DNA from: CAVTWH01 sp963850915
Lineage (GTDB): Bacteria; Actinomycetota; Actinomycetes; Mycobacteriales; Micromonosporaceae
Length of the DNA: 64,000 bases
Direction of reading: 5' to 3'
NCBI GenBank assembly: GCA_963850915.1
Contig: CAWKND010000014.1
Span: 186,001 to 250,000 of the forward strand
The translations under genes were made by a program, and so were the position numbers. Below the pieces are notes generated by a model, which was not told the DNA's origin, made no database searches, and saw only the letters and a list, made by a program, of their open reading frames with translations. Shown piece after piece: positions 35,886 to 43,695 of this stretch. Within the stretch, counting starts at the first letter, position 1, and each line of letters opens with the position of its first letter.

Positions 35886-37253
35886 GTGCGCCTGCCCTGG
35901 GGACGCCCGCGGCGCCAGCGCCGGCAGCTGAGCCTTCGGGCCCGGCTGACCGTGATCGCCACCGCGGGACTCGCCGTCGGGCTGGCCGTCGGTGGGCTGC
36001 TGCTCGTCGCGGTCATCGGCTCGGTGCTGGTACGCGGCGTGGATGCCGGCTCCAGGCAGACGGCACAGGACGTGGCCGGGCTGATCAGCGAGGGGGCGCT
36101 GTCGGATCCGATCCCCACCGGGGGTACCCAGATTGTCCAGGTTCTGGATAGCGACGACCGGGTCCGGGCCGCCACGGTGGGCGCCGACCGGCTGGCCCCG
36201 ATGCTGCGCCCCGACGAGCTGGACCGGGCGCGGGCCGGCAAAGTGGTGATGGTCCCCGGCTACCGGGTCGCCGAGGACGGCTTCGTCCGGGTGGTGGCCG
36301 CGACCACCGGCCTCGGCGCCGACCAGCGCACGGTGCTGGTCGCCGGCTCGGTCCGCGACACCGACCGCAGCCTGTCGGTGGTGCGGTTCCTGTTCCTCGG
36401 CGCGTACCCCCTCCTCCTCGCCGCCATCGCGACGATCACCTGGCGGGTGGTCGGGGCGACGCTGCGACCCGTTGAGGCGCTGCGGCAGGGGGCCGAGGAG
36501 ATCAGCGCCAGCCACTCGGGCCGCCTGCCGGTACCCGGTGGCGCAGACGAACTGCACCGGCTCGGCGTCACGCTCAACGCGATGCTCGACCGGCTGGAGT
36601 CGGCGCGCGCCCGGCAACGCGCCTTCGTCGCCGACGCCGCACACGAGCTGCGTAGCCCGCTGGCGTCGCTGCGTACCCAGCTGGACGTCGCCGAGCACCT
36701 GGACGAGCAGCCGCCGTTGGCCGACCTGAGCGCCGAGGTCGACCGGCTCACCCGGCTGGTCGACGATCTACTGCTGCTCGCTCGGGTGGACGACGGCTCA
36801 CCCGGGCCGGGCCGCCGCGAGCCGGTGCCGGTGGGCGCGCTGCTCGCGGCGGTCGCGCAGGGGTACGCCGGGGCGCGGGTACCGGTCACCGTCGTCGGTG
36901 ACAGTTCCGAGTCGATCTCCGGCAACCCGGCCAGCCTGCGCCGGATCCTGGACAACCTGGCGGGCAACGCGATCCGGCACGCGGCGAGCACGGTGCGGCT
37001 CAGCGCCCGGCGCGCGGACGGTTCGCTGCGCATCGACGTGGTCGACGACGGGCCGGGCGTCCCGCCCGCCGACCGCGAGCGGGTGTTCGACAGGTTTACC
37101 CGGCTGGACGACGGTCGGGCCCGGGACGAGGGCGGAGCCGGGCTGGGCCTGGCCATCGTGCGCGAACTGGTGCAGGCGCACGGGGGTACGGTGCGGCTCG
37201 AGGACGCCAATCCGGGGGTACGCGCGGTGGTCATACTCCCGCTCGCCGGCTAG
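35886..37253 (+). CDS. sensor histidine kinase
   Basis: A 455-aa membrane kinase. Helix 1 is at residues ~22-47 (LTVIATAGLAVGLAVGGLLLVAVIGSVLV), a ~115-residue extracytoplasmic sensor follows, and helix 2 is near 165-185 (FLFLGAYPLLLAAIATITW). HAMP, then the H-box FVADAAHELRSPLASLRTQ, N-box LDNLAGNAIRHA, and G-boxes DDGPGVPPADRERVFDRF and GGAGLGLAIVREL. It pairs with the regulator just upstream. GTG start, two bases after the regulator stop. Confidence 0.93.
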   Translation: MRLPWGRPRRQRRQLSLRARLTVIATAGLAVGLAVGGLLLVAVIGSVLVRGVDAGSRQTAQDVAGLISEGALSDPIPTGGTQIVQVLDSDDRVRAATVGADRLAPMLRPDELDRARAGKVVMVPGYRVAEDGFVRVVAATTGLGADQRTVLVAGSVRDTDRSLSVVRFLFLGAYPLLLAAIATITWRVVGATLRPVEALRQGAEEISASHSGRLPVPGGADELHRLGVTLNAMLDRLESARARQRAFVADAAHELRSPLASLRTQLDVAEHLDEQPPLADLSAEVDRLTRLVDDLLLLARVDDGSPGPGRREPVPVGALLAAVAQGYAGARVPVTVVGDSSESISGNPASLRRILDNLAGNAIRHAASTVRLSARRADGSLRIDVVDDGPGVPPADRERVFDRFTRLDDGRARDEGGAGLGLAIVRELVQAHGGTVRLEDANPGVRAVVILPLAG

Positions 37254-37292
37254 CGGTTCGCCGCACCGCCGCAGGCCGGGTGAACGACCCGG

Positions 37293-37347
37293 AAAAGGTG
37301 GCGGCCCCCAACCGGATTAGCCGACCGGCGGGGGCCTGGGGTCCACC
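37293..37347 (-). terminator. strong intrinsic terminator of the tRNA-like RNA transcript
   Basis: On the minus strand GGTGG, GGCCCCC and CCGG pair with CCGG, GGGGGCC and CCACC around a short loop, and TTTT follows (37296-37293). It ends transcription of the two RNAs just upstream and is the clearest U-tract terminator in the window. Confidence 0.8.
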
Positions 37348-37354
37348 AATTGCT

Positions 37355-37504
37355 GACACCGATGGCGTTTAAGGTCGCGGATCATCCTCATACCGTCGCG
37401 CTCTGCCGTTGAGCTACCGGAGCATGTGAATCTCCTTCGACCAGGGTCGACGAAGACTCTGTGGCGCTCCAGGCCAGATTCGAACTGGCGTCTCGACCGG
37501 TGTC
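37355..37504 (-). ncRNA. permuted tRNA-like RNA 2 (Y RNA-like)
   Basis: Read 5' to 3' on the minus strand: a T-arm GCCAG-TTCGAAT-CTGGC (37489-37473); the 3' acceptor strand CTGGAGC followed by G and CCA (37472-37462); a 32-nt hairpin; the 5' acceptor strand GCTCCGG (37423-37417); U8-A9; and a D-arm GCTC-AACGGCA-GAGC (37414-37400). The two acceptor strands pair over 7 bp with one G-U. GACACC (37504-37499) pairs with GGTGTC and GGTCG with CGACC, so the RNA ends form a helix where an anticodon arm would be. This is the T-arm/acceptor/D-arm order of YrlA-type bacterial Y RNAs. It is not a normal tRNA. Confidence 0.75.
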
Positions 37505-37533
37505 GTCCGTGACCACTCGATCCGGTGTGCGGT

Positions 37534-37683
37534 GGAAATGCTGAGCTTCGAGCGAGAGTCTGATGTTGATTGCTCCCGGCTGCCTCTGCCCTTGGGCTAC
37601 CGGCACCCGTGGTGTGCCGGGCAGGACTCGAACCTGCACTGTGACCGTTTGCGTCTGGCTCACGAGGAATCTCAGCTTGTTCC
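37534..37683 (-). ncRNA. permuted tRNA-like RNA 1 (Y RNA-like)
   Basis: Read 5' to 3' on the minus strand: T-arm GCAGG-TTCGAGT-CCTGC (37637-37621); 3' acceptor strand CCGGCAC then A and CCA; a short loop; 5' acceptor strand GTGCCGG (37606-37600), pairing 7/7; U8-A9; and a D-arm GCC-CAAGGGCAGA-GGC with the GG pair that contacts the T-loop. Outer strands GGAA...GCTGAG, TTC, GAGC and AGA pair with TCT, GCTC, GAA, CTCAGC...TTCC, giving a long interrupted helix with a CTCGT bulge. All residues for the tRNA elbow are kept, but there is no anticodon arm. Lies 52 nt after the uncharacterised gene at 37736, on the same strand. Confidence 0.78.
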
Positions 37684-37686
37684 GCT

Positions 37687-37725
37687 CTGCCTACGGCAGG
37701 GCGTACCCCCGCGCTCAACGGGGGT
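37687..37725 (-). other. two hairpins between the uncharacterised gene and RNA 1
   Basis: ACCCCCG/CGGGGGT (37725-37705, 7-bp stem) and CTGCC-GTA-GGCAG (37699-37687). Neither has a U-tract, so they may be processing or mRNA-end structures. Confidence 0.5.
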
Positions 37726-37735
37726 GTCTGTGATG

Positions 37736-38467
37736 TTAACCGAACACGTAGCCCAGCACCGTGGCGCCGACGTGCTGGTCGGTGATCTCCGTGCCGTTGG
37801 CCTCTTCGCGGGCCATCTTCACGGCTTCGCGCAGCTTGGTCACCCGCTCCAGCATGGCCCGGATCTCGGTGGCCGGCAGCGCACCGGAGAAGCGCACGGT
37901 GGTCCAGGTACCCACCACGATGTCCTCGTGGTAGACCTGCACCTGCGCGGGGTGCTTCTCGGTGGCCTCGGCCAGTACGTGGTTGCGGGGTACCTTCGCC
38001 GTCCGCGTGGTCTGCACCGGATCGGCGGCGTAGTGGCCGGCCGCGTCGTTGAAGTTCCAGTTCACCGCCGGGTCCAGAACCGGCAGCTTCTGTACGAACG
38101 TGTGGATGTCGGTGAGCTGCTTCTCCAGGAACAGCAGGTAGCTCACCGGGATGTCGCGCAGCAGCGGCTGCCCGTCGACCGTCACATCCGCCTTGGCGAG
38201 CGTGTTCGCGGTGTCCAGCGTGGCCACCACGTCGAAGAGCCGGACCAGGCTGGCCTTCACGTCCGCGATCACCGACTGCGCGGTGAGCTGCACCCGCGTC
38301 GACTCGGCCGGCATCCGCTCGCCCTCGTCGTCCTTCGGCTGGTAAGTGCGCGCGATGCCGGAAAGCAGCGGCTGCTTCTGGACCTCGCGGTGGGCGTGGG
38401 TGAACGCCGCCAGGGTGTCGCTCTTGACGCCCTTCGAGACGGCGATGATCTGGTTGAGCTTGGTCAC
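37736..38467 (-). CDS. uncharacterised protein upstream of the tRNA-like RNAs
   Basis: A 243-aa soluble protein that I cannot assign to a characterised family. It opens TKLNQIIAVSKGVKSDTLAAFTHAHREVQK and is alpha-helical in the first ~100 residues. A middle block has FLEKQLTDIHTFVQKLPVLDP and NWNFNDAAGHYAADPVQTTRTAKVP; the C-terminus is GTWTTVRFSGALPATEIRAMLERVTKLREAVKMAREEAN. There is no signal peptide, membrane helix, P-loop or nuclease motif. Start GTG at 38467 has GGAG 9 nt upstream. The gene is followed on the same strand by two tRNA-like RNAs and then a terminator, so it may act with those RNAs. Confidence 0.7.
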   Translation of the reverse strand: MTKLNQIIAVSKGVKSDTLAAFTHAHREVQKQPLLSGIARTYQPKDDEGERMPAESTRVQLTAQSVIADVKASLVRLFDVVATLDTANTLAKADVTVDGQPLLRDIPVSYLLFLEKQLTDIHTFVQKLPVLDPAVNWNFNDAAGHYAADPVQTTRTAKVPRNHVLAEATEKHPAQVQVYHEDIVVGTWTTVRFSGALPATEIRAMLERVTKLREAVKMAREEANGTEITDQHVGATVLGYVFG

Positions 38468-38610
38468 GGGTGAGGGCTCCGTTCTCTCGGTGCGGGACGG
38501 TACACCGACCGCGCCGCGCACGCGTACCCGCTGAGATTTACCCTTGTCACCACCCTTGGCCCGGAACATTGACTCCTGATCCGGGCGCCTTGTCGTGATA
38601 AGTACGTGAC

Positions 38611-38616
38611 TAGAAT
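38611..38616 (+). promoter_or_regulatory. -10 box TAGAAT of the toxin-antitoxin operon
   Basis: TAGAAT lies 7 nt before the ATG at 38624. GTCATGAC, an 8-bp palindrome at 38621-38628, overlaps the start and could be part of the autoregulatory site. Confidence 0.45.
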
Positions 38617-38623
38617 TGTGGTC

Positions 38624-38914
38624 ATGACGACGATTCCTATGGCAGACGCCAAGGCTCGCTTCTCGGCCGTCCTGGACGAGGTACGCGACACGCATGAGCG
38701 AGTGGTGATCACCCGCAACGGTCGCCCGGAGGCGGTCATCATGGCCGTGTCGGATCTGGAGGCACTGGAAGAGACGCTCGATCTGCTGTCTACGCCAGGT
38801 GCGCTGGACGAGATCCGGCAGGCTGAGGCGGATATATCCGCCGGTGCCGCTATCGACGCCGATGAGCTGCGTCGCGTGCTGGCGGAGCGCGCCGCGCGGG
38901 AGCGGCATGGCTGA
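38624..38914 (+). CDS. Phd/YefM-family antitoxin
   Basis: A 96-aa antitoxin with the family N-terminus TTIPMADAKARFSAVLDEVRDTHERVVITRNGRPEAVIMAVSDLEALEETL, which dimerises and binds DNA. The C-terminal ~40 residues would wrap the toxin. It precedes a RelE-type toxin with an 8-nt overlap, the standard arrangement. Likely autoregulated through its promoter at 38611. The ATG at 38624 is preferred over an upstream GTG (38618) because of the -10 spacing. Confidence 0.9.
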   Translation: MTTIPMADAKARFSAVLDEVRDTHERVVITRNGRPEAVIMAVSDLEALEETLDLLSTPGALDEIRQAEADISAGAAIDADELRRVLAERAARERHG

Positions 38915-39191
38915 CGACGCGTACCGGCTCTCTCTGGCGCCGCGGGCACTTCGTGCACTCACCGAGGGGCCGCCGGTCAGGTTGCCAGCAGCCGTTGCCG
39001 CAGCGGTCGGCAAGCTCCTCACCGGCGCCCTGCTCGAGCGCCCGCGAGTAGTTGGGAAACCTCTCCTCAATGAACTGGCCGGATACCACTCGGCCCGACG
39101 GGGCAGCTACCGCGTGATCTACCGGATCGACGAGGCAGCTCGAACGGTCCATGTCGTACGCATCGATCATCGCGCCGACGTTTACCACTAG
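38907..39191 (+). CDS. RelE/ParE-superfamily toxin
   Basis: A 94-aa protein with the RelE fold: YRLSLAPRALRALTEGPP, KPLLNELAGYHSARRGSYRVIYRIDEAARTVHVVRIDHRADVYH. The basic residues R-R-G-S-Y-R and the terminal H-R-x-x-x-Y match mRNA-cleaving RelE relatives. It overlaps the antitoxin gene by 8 nt. The toxin would cleave mRNA at the ribosome when the antitoxin is degraded. Confidence 0.9.
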   Translation: MADDAYRLSLAPRALRALTEGPPVRLPAAVAAAVGKLLTGALLERPRVVGKPLLNELAGYHSARRGSYRVIYRIDEAARTVHVVRIDHRADVYH

Positions 39192-39205
39192 TCGACGGTC
39201 ACCGG

Positions 39206-40162
39206 CTAAAGGAGAGCCCTTTCGGCTGTCAACAGCGTGTCGACGGCGTTGTCGTCCATAGGTGGCTCCATCCCCACCTTGATTTGTACAAAGATCTCCG
39301 AGGCCCAGGTCGTGCCGAGCTCGACCAGGTAACCCGCTGTGTCGGGAGCCCGGGTACCGAATATTTCGGCATTCCTGTCCCGCATCTGGGTCGTCACCGC
39401 CATCCAGTCCGGGCTGTGGCCGACGGACTGTTGCTCGACCGTGCCGAATTGCTGAGCCCCCCAGGGTGTACGGAACTGGAACAGAGTCACCTCGACGAGC
39501 CGGCCGTCCTTCGTCGCCCAGCGGCGGGCAATGCCCTGGGCGAATCCGTCGGTCACCAGTAGCCCACGCCACAGGTCGGTGTCCGTCCCGTACGCGGCTG
39601 CCCCGGTCAGGTCGAGTCTTTCCATGGTCGGCTTGTTACTCCAGGGACGCGCCCCGGCCGGCGCTGGAATGAGGAGTTGCGCGAGGTCGGTGGGGTGCGT
39701 GTCAACGGCGGCGGAGGTCGTTGGGGCGGCGCTCGTCAGTCCAGCTGTCGGACTGACAGCCCTCGGCACCGGCGGCCCGCTTGCCGCAGTACTGGCCGGT
39801 GCGGCCGCCGACGCCGACCGGTGTTGTCCCGTGGCTACCAGGGCGACGGCGGTTCCGCCGCCGAGCAGGACAACCGCCGCTGCGACGATGCCCAGGACCA
39901 GCAGGAGCGTACGGCGCCCGGTCGGCGGCGGGGTGACCGCGAGCGTTGGCGTAGCGGAGAACTGGTGGGGGTACGCCGGCATTCCGGTTGTGGGTCCGCT
40001 CTCGGGTTGCGCGGTCCCGGCGGCCGGCGGCGTCTGCTCAGTGGTGATCAGCGGATCCGCTTGCGCACCCTCCGATAGTTGAATCGATGCGGGGGTCTCG
40101 GGCCGCGGCGGCTCGGCCGCCGGCATGTCCTCGGGGGTGATCACGGCCGTCATTGTCGACAT
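39206..40162 (-). CDS. single-pass membrane protein with extracellular domain
   Basis: A 318-aa protein. The first ~85 residues are Pro/Thr/Glu-rich and cytoplasmic. One helix (LLLVLGIVAAAVVLLGGGTAVALVA) is at about residues 87-111. A Ser/Ala/Pro linker is followed by a ~165-residue extracellular domain (GFAQGIARRWATKDGRLVEVTLFQFRTPWGAQQF, ETTWASE-like GTTWASEIFVQIKVGM). Such domains are frequent in actinomycetes but have no known function. The start is not certain: ATG 40162 or 40153. Confidence 0.6.
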   Translation of the reverse strand: MSTMTAVITPEDMPAAEPPRPETPASIQLSEGAQADPLITTEQTPPAAGTAQPESGPTTGMPAYPHQFSATPTLAVTPPPTGRRTLLLVLGIVAAAVVLLGGGTAVALVATGQHRSASAAAPASTAASGPPVPRAVSPTAGLTSAAPTTSAAVDTHPTDLAQLLIPAPAGARPWSNKPTMERLDLTGAAAYGTDTDLWRGLLVTDGFAQGIARRWATKDGRLVEVTLFQFRTPWGAQQFGTVEQQSVGHSPDWMAVTTQMRDRNAEIFGTRAPDTAGYLVELGTTWASEIFVQIKVGMEPPMDDNAVDTLLTAERALL

Positions 40163-40297
40163 TGGAGTGTCGACCCGCAAGGTCGCCCGCGCGACCCGAC
40201 AACCGGATCGCGAGGTGATCCGTCGTCACTTGATCCGGGTCGAGCGTCGAGCACCTGACCTTGGTGGGACCGTTGCCCGTCCATGCGAAGATGAGCC

Positions 40298-40981
40298 ATG
40301 TCCGTCCGTACAGTCATCCAGCGCGGGCCCAAGGACAAGCGGTCGGTGGCCTTCAGCCTCGACTGGCCCGGGTGGAATCGGGGCGCCAAGACTGCCGACC
40401 TCGCCGTGGAGACGCTCGAGTCCTACCGGGAGCGGTACCGGCCGATCGCGGCGCTGGCTGGGATGGCGCGCGAGTTCGACGCCGCCGGGCCGCTGGAGAT
40501 CGTGGAAGACATGGTCGGTGCCGGTTCGACCGACTTCTGGGGCATCTCCTTCCTGCCCGCCACCACCGAGCAGGAGCCGATGGGCGAGGCCGAGTTGGAG
40601 CGCGGCATCACGCTGCTGCGGGCCTGCTGGGCGTTCTTCGACGAGGTCGCTGCCCGGGTCTCGCCGGAGATGCGGAAGGGTCCGCGTGGCGGCGGACGCG
40701 ATCGTGACCGGATCATCCGGCACACCATCCGTACCGAGAGCGAGGACTTCGCGAAGCAGGTCGGGCTACGGATACCGGAGGAGGCGGCGCTCACCCCGGA
40801 TGGCCTGCGGCAGCACCGGGAGACCTACGTCGAGGCGCTGCGCGCGTACAACGCCGGGGAGGTCACCCGGCGGATGCGGTCGTGGAACCTGCCGTTCCTG
40901 GTCCGGCACTCGGCCTTCCACAACCTCGACCACGCCTGGGAGATGCAGGACAAGGACCTCTCCACCGAGGGCAACGCCTGA
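40298..40981 (+). CDS. uncharacterised DinB-like helical protein
   Basis: A 227-aa protein. The ending FLVRHSAFHNLDHAWEMQDKDLS has regularly spaced His residues reminiscent of the metal-binding DinB/MST four-helix bundle, and the central part (GITLLRACWAFFDEVAARVSPEMRKG, SEDFAKQVGLRIP) is helical. No close family name can be given. The next gene, on the other strand, is also DinB-like. ATG at 40298 with GAAGATGAG upstream. Confidence 0.6.
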   Translation: MSVRTVIQRGPKDKRSVAFSLDWPGWNRGAKTADLAVETLESYRERYRPIAALAGMAREFDAAGPLEIVEDMVGAGSTDFWGISFLPATTEQEPMGEAELERGITLLRACWAFFDEVAARVSPEMRKGPRGGGRDRDRIIRHTIRTESEDFAKQVGLRIPEEAALTPDGLRQHRETYVEALRAYNAGEVTRRMRSWNLPFLVRHSAFHNLDHAWEMQDKDLSTEGNA

Positions 40982-41000
40982 CCTCACCCCAGAGTGCTGG

Positions 41001-41639
41001 TCAGTGCCCGAAACCCTGCTGCTGGATCTGGGTGGCGAGGTTGGCGTCGCCGGTCACCTCGACCTTGGTGGCGCGCTGTCGGCCGCTGACGAAGAGGGTC
41101 AGCTCGCCCGGGTCGCCGGCCACCCGTACCGACGTGGCACCGGTACCGACGCTCGTCTCGCCGTACCCGTCGGCGGCCAGCGTGACCCGGCCCGGGAAGC
41201 GCCGCAGCGACATCCGGGCCATCATCGGCAGCCGGCTCCACAGTTGCCGGCCGAGCTCCGGGTCGAGTGGTCGGGGCTGCCACTCTGGCTGGGCGCGGCG
41301 TACATCCTCGTGGTGGATGAAGAACTCGCCGGTGTTGACCGCCCGGTCCAGTGGGCCGATGCCGGAGAACGTCCAGCGGGGCGGGGTACGCACCTGCTCG
41401 ACCAGCTCCGCGAAGGGGCGCTGTGCCACCCGGCCGCGTACCTTCTCGCCGTGCGCGGCCAGCGGGGGCAGCACGATGCCGAGCGCCGCGTCCGGCCGGC
41501 GCTCGCGGACCACCAGATGCGCGGCCAGATCCCGGGTCGACCAGCCCGCGCACAGGGTCGGCTCGTCCGGGCCGACGGCGGTGACCAGTTCGCAGAAGGC
41601 TTCCCGTTCGGTACGCGCGTAATCCGGTGACTCGCTCAC
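41001..41639 (-). CDS. TIGR03085-type metal-binding protein (mycothiol-dependent isomerase-like)
   Basis: A 212-aa protein of the actinobacterial DinB/MDMPI superfamily. It has LCAGWSTRDLAAHLVVRERRPDAALG near the N-terminus, where the first His of the metal site sits, and NTGEFFIHHEDVRRAQP with the other two. The C-terminal part (DGYGETSVGTGATSVRVAGDPGELTLFVSGR) is the family's SCP-like beta domain. Such proteins may catalyse mycothiol-dependent reactions. GTG at 41639 is preceded by TAGCAT at 7 nt, so leaderless. Confidence 0.78.
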   Translation of the reverse strand: MSESPDYARTEREAFCELVTAVGPDEPTLCAGWSTRDLAAHLVVRERRPDAALGIVLPPLAAHGEKVRGRVAQRPFAELVEQVRTPPRWTFSGIGPLDRAVNTGEFFIHHEDVRRAQPEWQPRPLDPELGRQLWSRLPMMARMSLRRFPGRVTLAADGYGETSVGTGATSVRVAGDPGELTLFVSGRQRATKVEVTGDANLATQIQQQGFGH

Positions 41640-41646
41640 TCCTGCG

Positions 41647-41652
41647 ATGCTA
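41647..41652 (-). promoter_or_regulatory. -10 box TAGCAT of the TIGR03085 gene
   Basis: On the minus strand TAGCAT is followed by 7 nt and the GTG start at 41639. Confidence 0.45.
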
Positions 41653-41659
41653 TGTCGAC

Positions 41660-43108
41660 TTACCCCGTCCCGCCCGCTGATGAATCCAGTGCCGCTCCGG
41701 CGCGACGGATCTCGTCCAGGAGCACCGCCAGATCCTCGACAGTCGTTGCGGCGTTGAGGAAGCACGCGCGCAGTGCCGCTGTGCCGCCCAGCCGGGTACC
41801 GGTCAGAAACGCCCGTCCACGCCGCTGCACGGCGGCTGGAATGGCCAGGTTGAGCCACTCCAGCTCGGGCTCGGTACAGCCGGCCGGGCGCAGCCGGAAC
41901 GCGACGATCGACGTACTGACCGGCGCCAGCAGTTCGAAGTCGTCGGCTTCGGTGAGCATCGTGGCCAGCGTGCCGGCCAGGCCGACGGTGTGGTTGACGA
42001 GTGCGACGACTCCGTCGCGACCCAGGTGGGACAGGGTCGCCCAGGCACCGAGCGCGCGGAACGGACGGGTCTGCTCGGGGCCGTACTCGGCGAACCAGCC
42101 GAGGTCACCGGCGTTCTCGTCGCGCAGGTAGGGCGGTACCAGGCTGAACACGTCCCGGGCCGCGCCCGGCTCGCGGACCAGCAGCGCACCGCAGTCGACC
42201 GGCACGCCCAGCCACTTGTGCGGGTCCAGTGCCAGCGAATCCGCCCGGGCCAGGCCGGCGTACCCGGGGTCGGCGCCGGTCGCGAGCCGGCCGAGGGCTC
42301 CGTACGCGCCGTCCACGTGCAGCCACAAGCCATGCGCCGCAGCGATATCGGCGATCGCGTCCAGTGGGTCGACCGCACCCGAGTTGACCGTACCGGCGCT
42401 CGCCGCCACCAGGCACGGCACCTGTCCGGCGGCGGTGTCGTTGGCGATCAACGAATCCAGCGCCACCACGTCCATCCGGTACTGCGCGTCGACCGGTACC
42501 ACCCGGACGTACCGGCTGCCGAAGCCGAGCAGTTCGGCCGCCCGGCGTACGCAGTTGTGCCCCTCGGCGGACAGGTACACGGTCAGCGGCGGGTACCCGG
42601 CAAGCCCCTCCGCGCGTACGTCCCAGCCGGCCAGCCGGTGCCGCGCCGCAGCCAGCGCGATGATCGTCGCCATCGACGCCCCGCTGGTCAGCAGCCCACC
42701 ACCGGCCGGATGCGGGTACCCGACCAGCTCGGCCAGCCAGCGCAGCACCGCCCGCTCCAGCAGTACCCCGGCGTGCTCGCCGCCGGCACAGCTGGGATTG
42801 AGCGCCTTGGCCAGCGGCGCGACCACCACCCCGGCCGGCGACGGCGGCGAGTTGACCCAGCCGAAGAAGCGCGGATGCCCGTTGCCCATCGGGTACGGCA
42901 GCACCCGCTTCGCCACGTCCTCGAGCAGCTCATCAATCGGGCGACCGACCTGCGGCATGGGCTGGCCGGTGAGCCAGGCCGCGTCGTCAGCCGGGACCGG
43001 CTGCCACACCGGCCGGTCGCGAATTCCCGCCAGATGATCGGCGACCAGCTCGGCAGCGCGCTGCCCGGCCCGCCGAAGCGCCACGTCGGCGGAGACCGGC
43101 TCAGCCAT
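41660..43108 (-). CDS. group II PLP-dependent decarboxylase (aromatic-amino-acid type)
   Basis: A 482-aa fold-type I PLP enzyme. The PLP lysine is in SLALDPHKWLGVPVDCGALLV, the cofactor Asp in WLHVDGAYGALGRL, and HPRFFGWVNSPPSPAGVV and GGLLTSGASMATIIALAAAR are family blocks. It should remove CO2 from an aromatic or acidic amino acid; the substrate is not predictable. Its ATG lies 8 nt inside the upstream Xre-cupin regulator, so regulator and enzyme form an operon under a palindromic operator. Confidence 0.87.
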   Translation of the reverse strand: MAEPVSADVALRRAGQRAAELVADHLAGIRDRPVWQPVPADDAAWLTGQPMPQVGRPIDELLEDVAKRVLPYPMGNGHPRFFGWVNSPPSPAGVVVAPLAKALNPSCAGGEHAGVLLERAVLRWLAELVGYPHPAGGGLLTSGASMATIIALAAARHRLAGWDVRAEGLAGYPPLTVYLSAEGHNCVRRAAELLGFGSRYVRVVPVDAQYRMDVVALDSLIANDTAAGQVPCLVAASAGTVNSGAVDPLDAIADIAAAHGLWLHVDGAYGALGRLATGADPGYAGLARADSLALDPHKWLGVPVDCGALLVREPGAARDVFSLVPPYLRDENAGDLGWFAEYGPEQTRPFRALGAWATLSHLGRDGVVALVNHTVGLAGTLATMLTEADDFELLAPVSTSIVAFRLRPAGCTEPELEWLNLAIPAAVQRRGRAFLTGTRLGGTAALRACFLNAATTVEDLAVLLDEIRRAGAALDSSAGGTG

Positions 43109-43694
43109 GGGAGACCCGCCCGAGATCCATGGCCAGGTAGTAGACGCAGGGGCGGCGGCCGTCGTTGGCGAACGCGTGCCGGTGGTCGCCCGGGTAGTAG
43201 ACCGAGTCACCGGTACCCAGCTCATGCACCTGGTCGTCGATGGTCAATCGCAGCCGCCCCGACTCCACGGCGAGGTACTCCCGCGACCCAGCCGGGTGCG
43301 CCGAGAATTCGCCCGCGTCCACGCCCGGCCCGAGCGTGGTCCGCATGAACTCGAACTCCACCCCGGGCAGGACAGGCGACAGGATGCGCCGCTCCCAGCC
43401 ACCCGGGTCGCGTACCACCCGCTGCCGGCCGTGCTCCAGCAGCACTACGGTGGCGCGGGTCGGCTCGTCCAACAGTCCGGCGATCGAGGTACCGAGCGCG
43501 GTGGCCAACCGGTCCAGGATGAGTACCGTCGGCGTCTTGGTACCGCGCTCCACTTCGGAGACCATGCTCCGGCTCACGCCGCTCAGCTCGGCCAGCCGCT
43601 CCAGCCCGAAGCCCTGGGCGAGTCGCTGAGCACGGATCCTGGCTCCCAGCTCGGCCATGCTCAGCCCGCTGGAGAGTGCGTTGTCGCCCGCCAT
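43101..43694 (-). CDS. XRE-family regulator with cupin sensor domain
   Basis: A 197-aa protein. HTH at residues ~15-70 (LGARIRAQRLAQGFGLERLAELSGVSRSMVSEVERGTKTPTV), then a cupin barrel (PAGSREYLAVESGRLRLTIDDQVHELGTGDSVYYPGDHRHAFANDG) with the His/Glu metal-site pattern. Such regulators sense small amino compounds and control adjacent catabolic genes. GGAGGA precedes the ATG at 43694. A perfect 37-bp palindrome includes that site, so repression would block both promoter and ribosome binding. Confidence 0.88.
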   Translation of the reverse strand: MAGDNALSSGLSMAELGARIRAQRLAQGFGLERLAELSGVSRSMVSEVERGTKTPTVLILDRLATALGTSIAGLLDEPTRATVVLLEHGRQRVVRDPGGWERRILSPVLPGVEFEFMRTTLGPGVDAGEFSAHPAGSREYLAVESGRLRLTIDDQVHELGTGDSVYYPGDHRHAFANDGRRPCVYYLAMDLGRVSHG

Positions 43695-43695
43695 T

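Noticed and set aside
37355..37683. Ordinary tRNA genes, tRNA pseudogenes or integration-site remnants
   Set aside because: A normal order (5' half before 3' half) gives mismatched acceptor stems, while pairing each T-arm half with the D-arm half downstream of it gives 7-bp stems in both units. Attachment-site remnants would keep only the 3' tRNA end, and no integrase is nearby.
37355..37683. Permuted two-piece tmRNA
   Set aside because: No tag-peptide reading frame, no pseudoknot region and no Ala-type acceptor G3-U70; the units are also too short.
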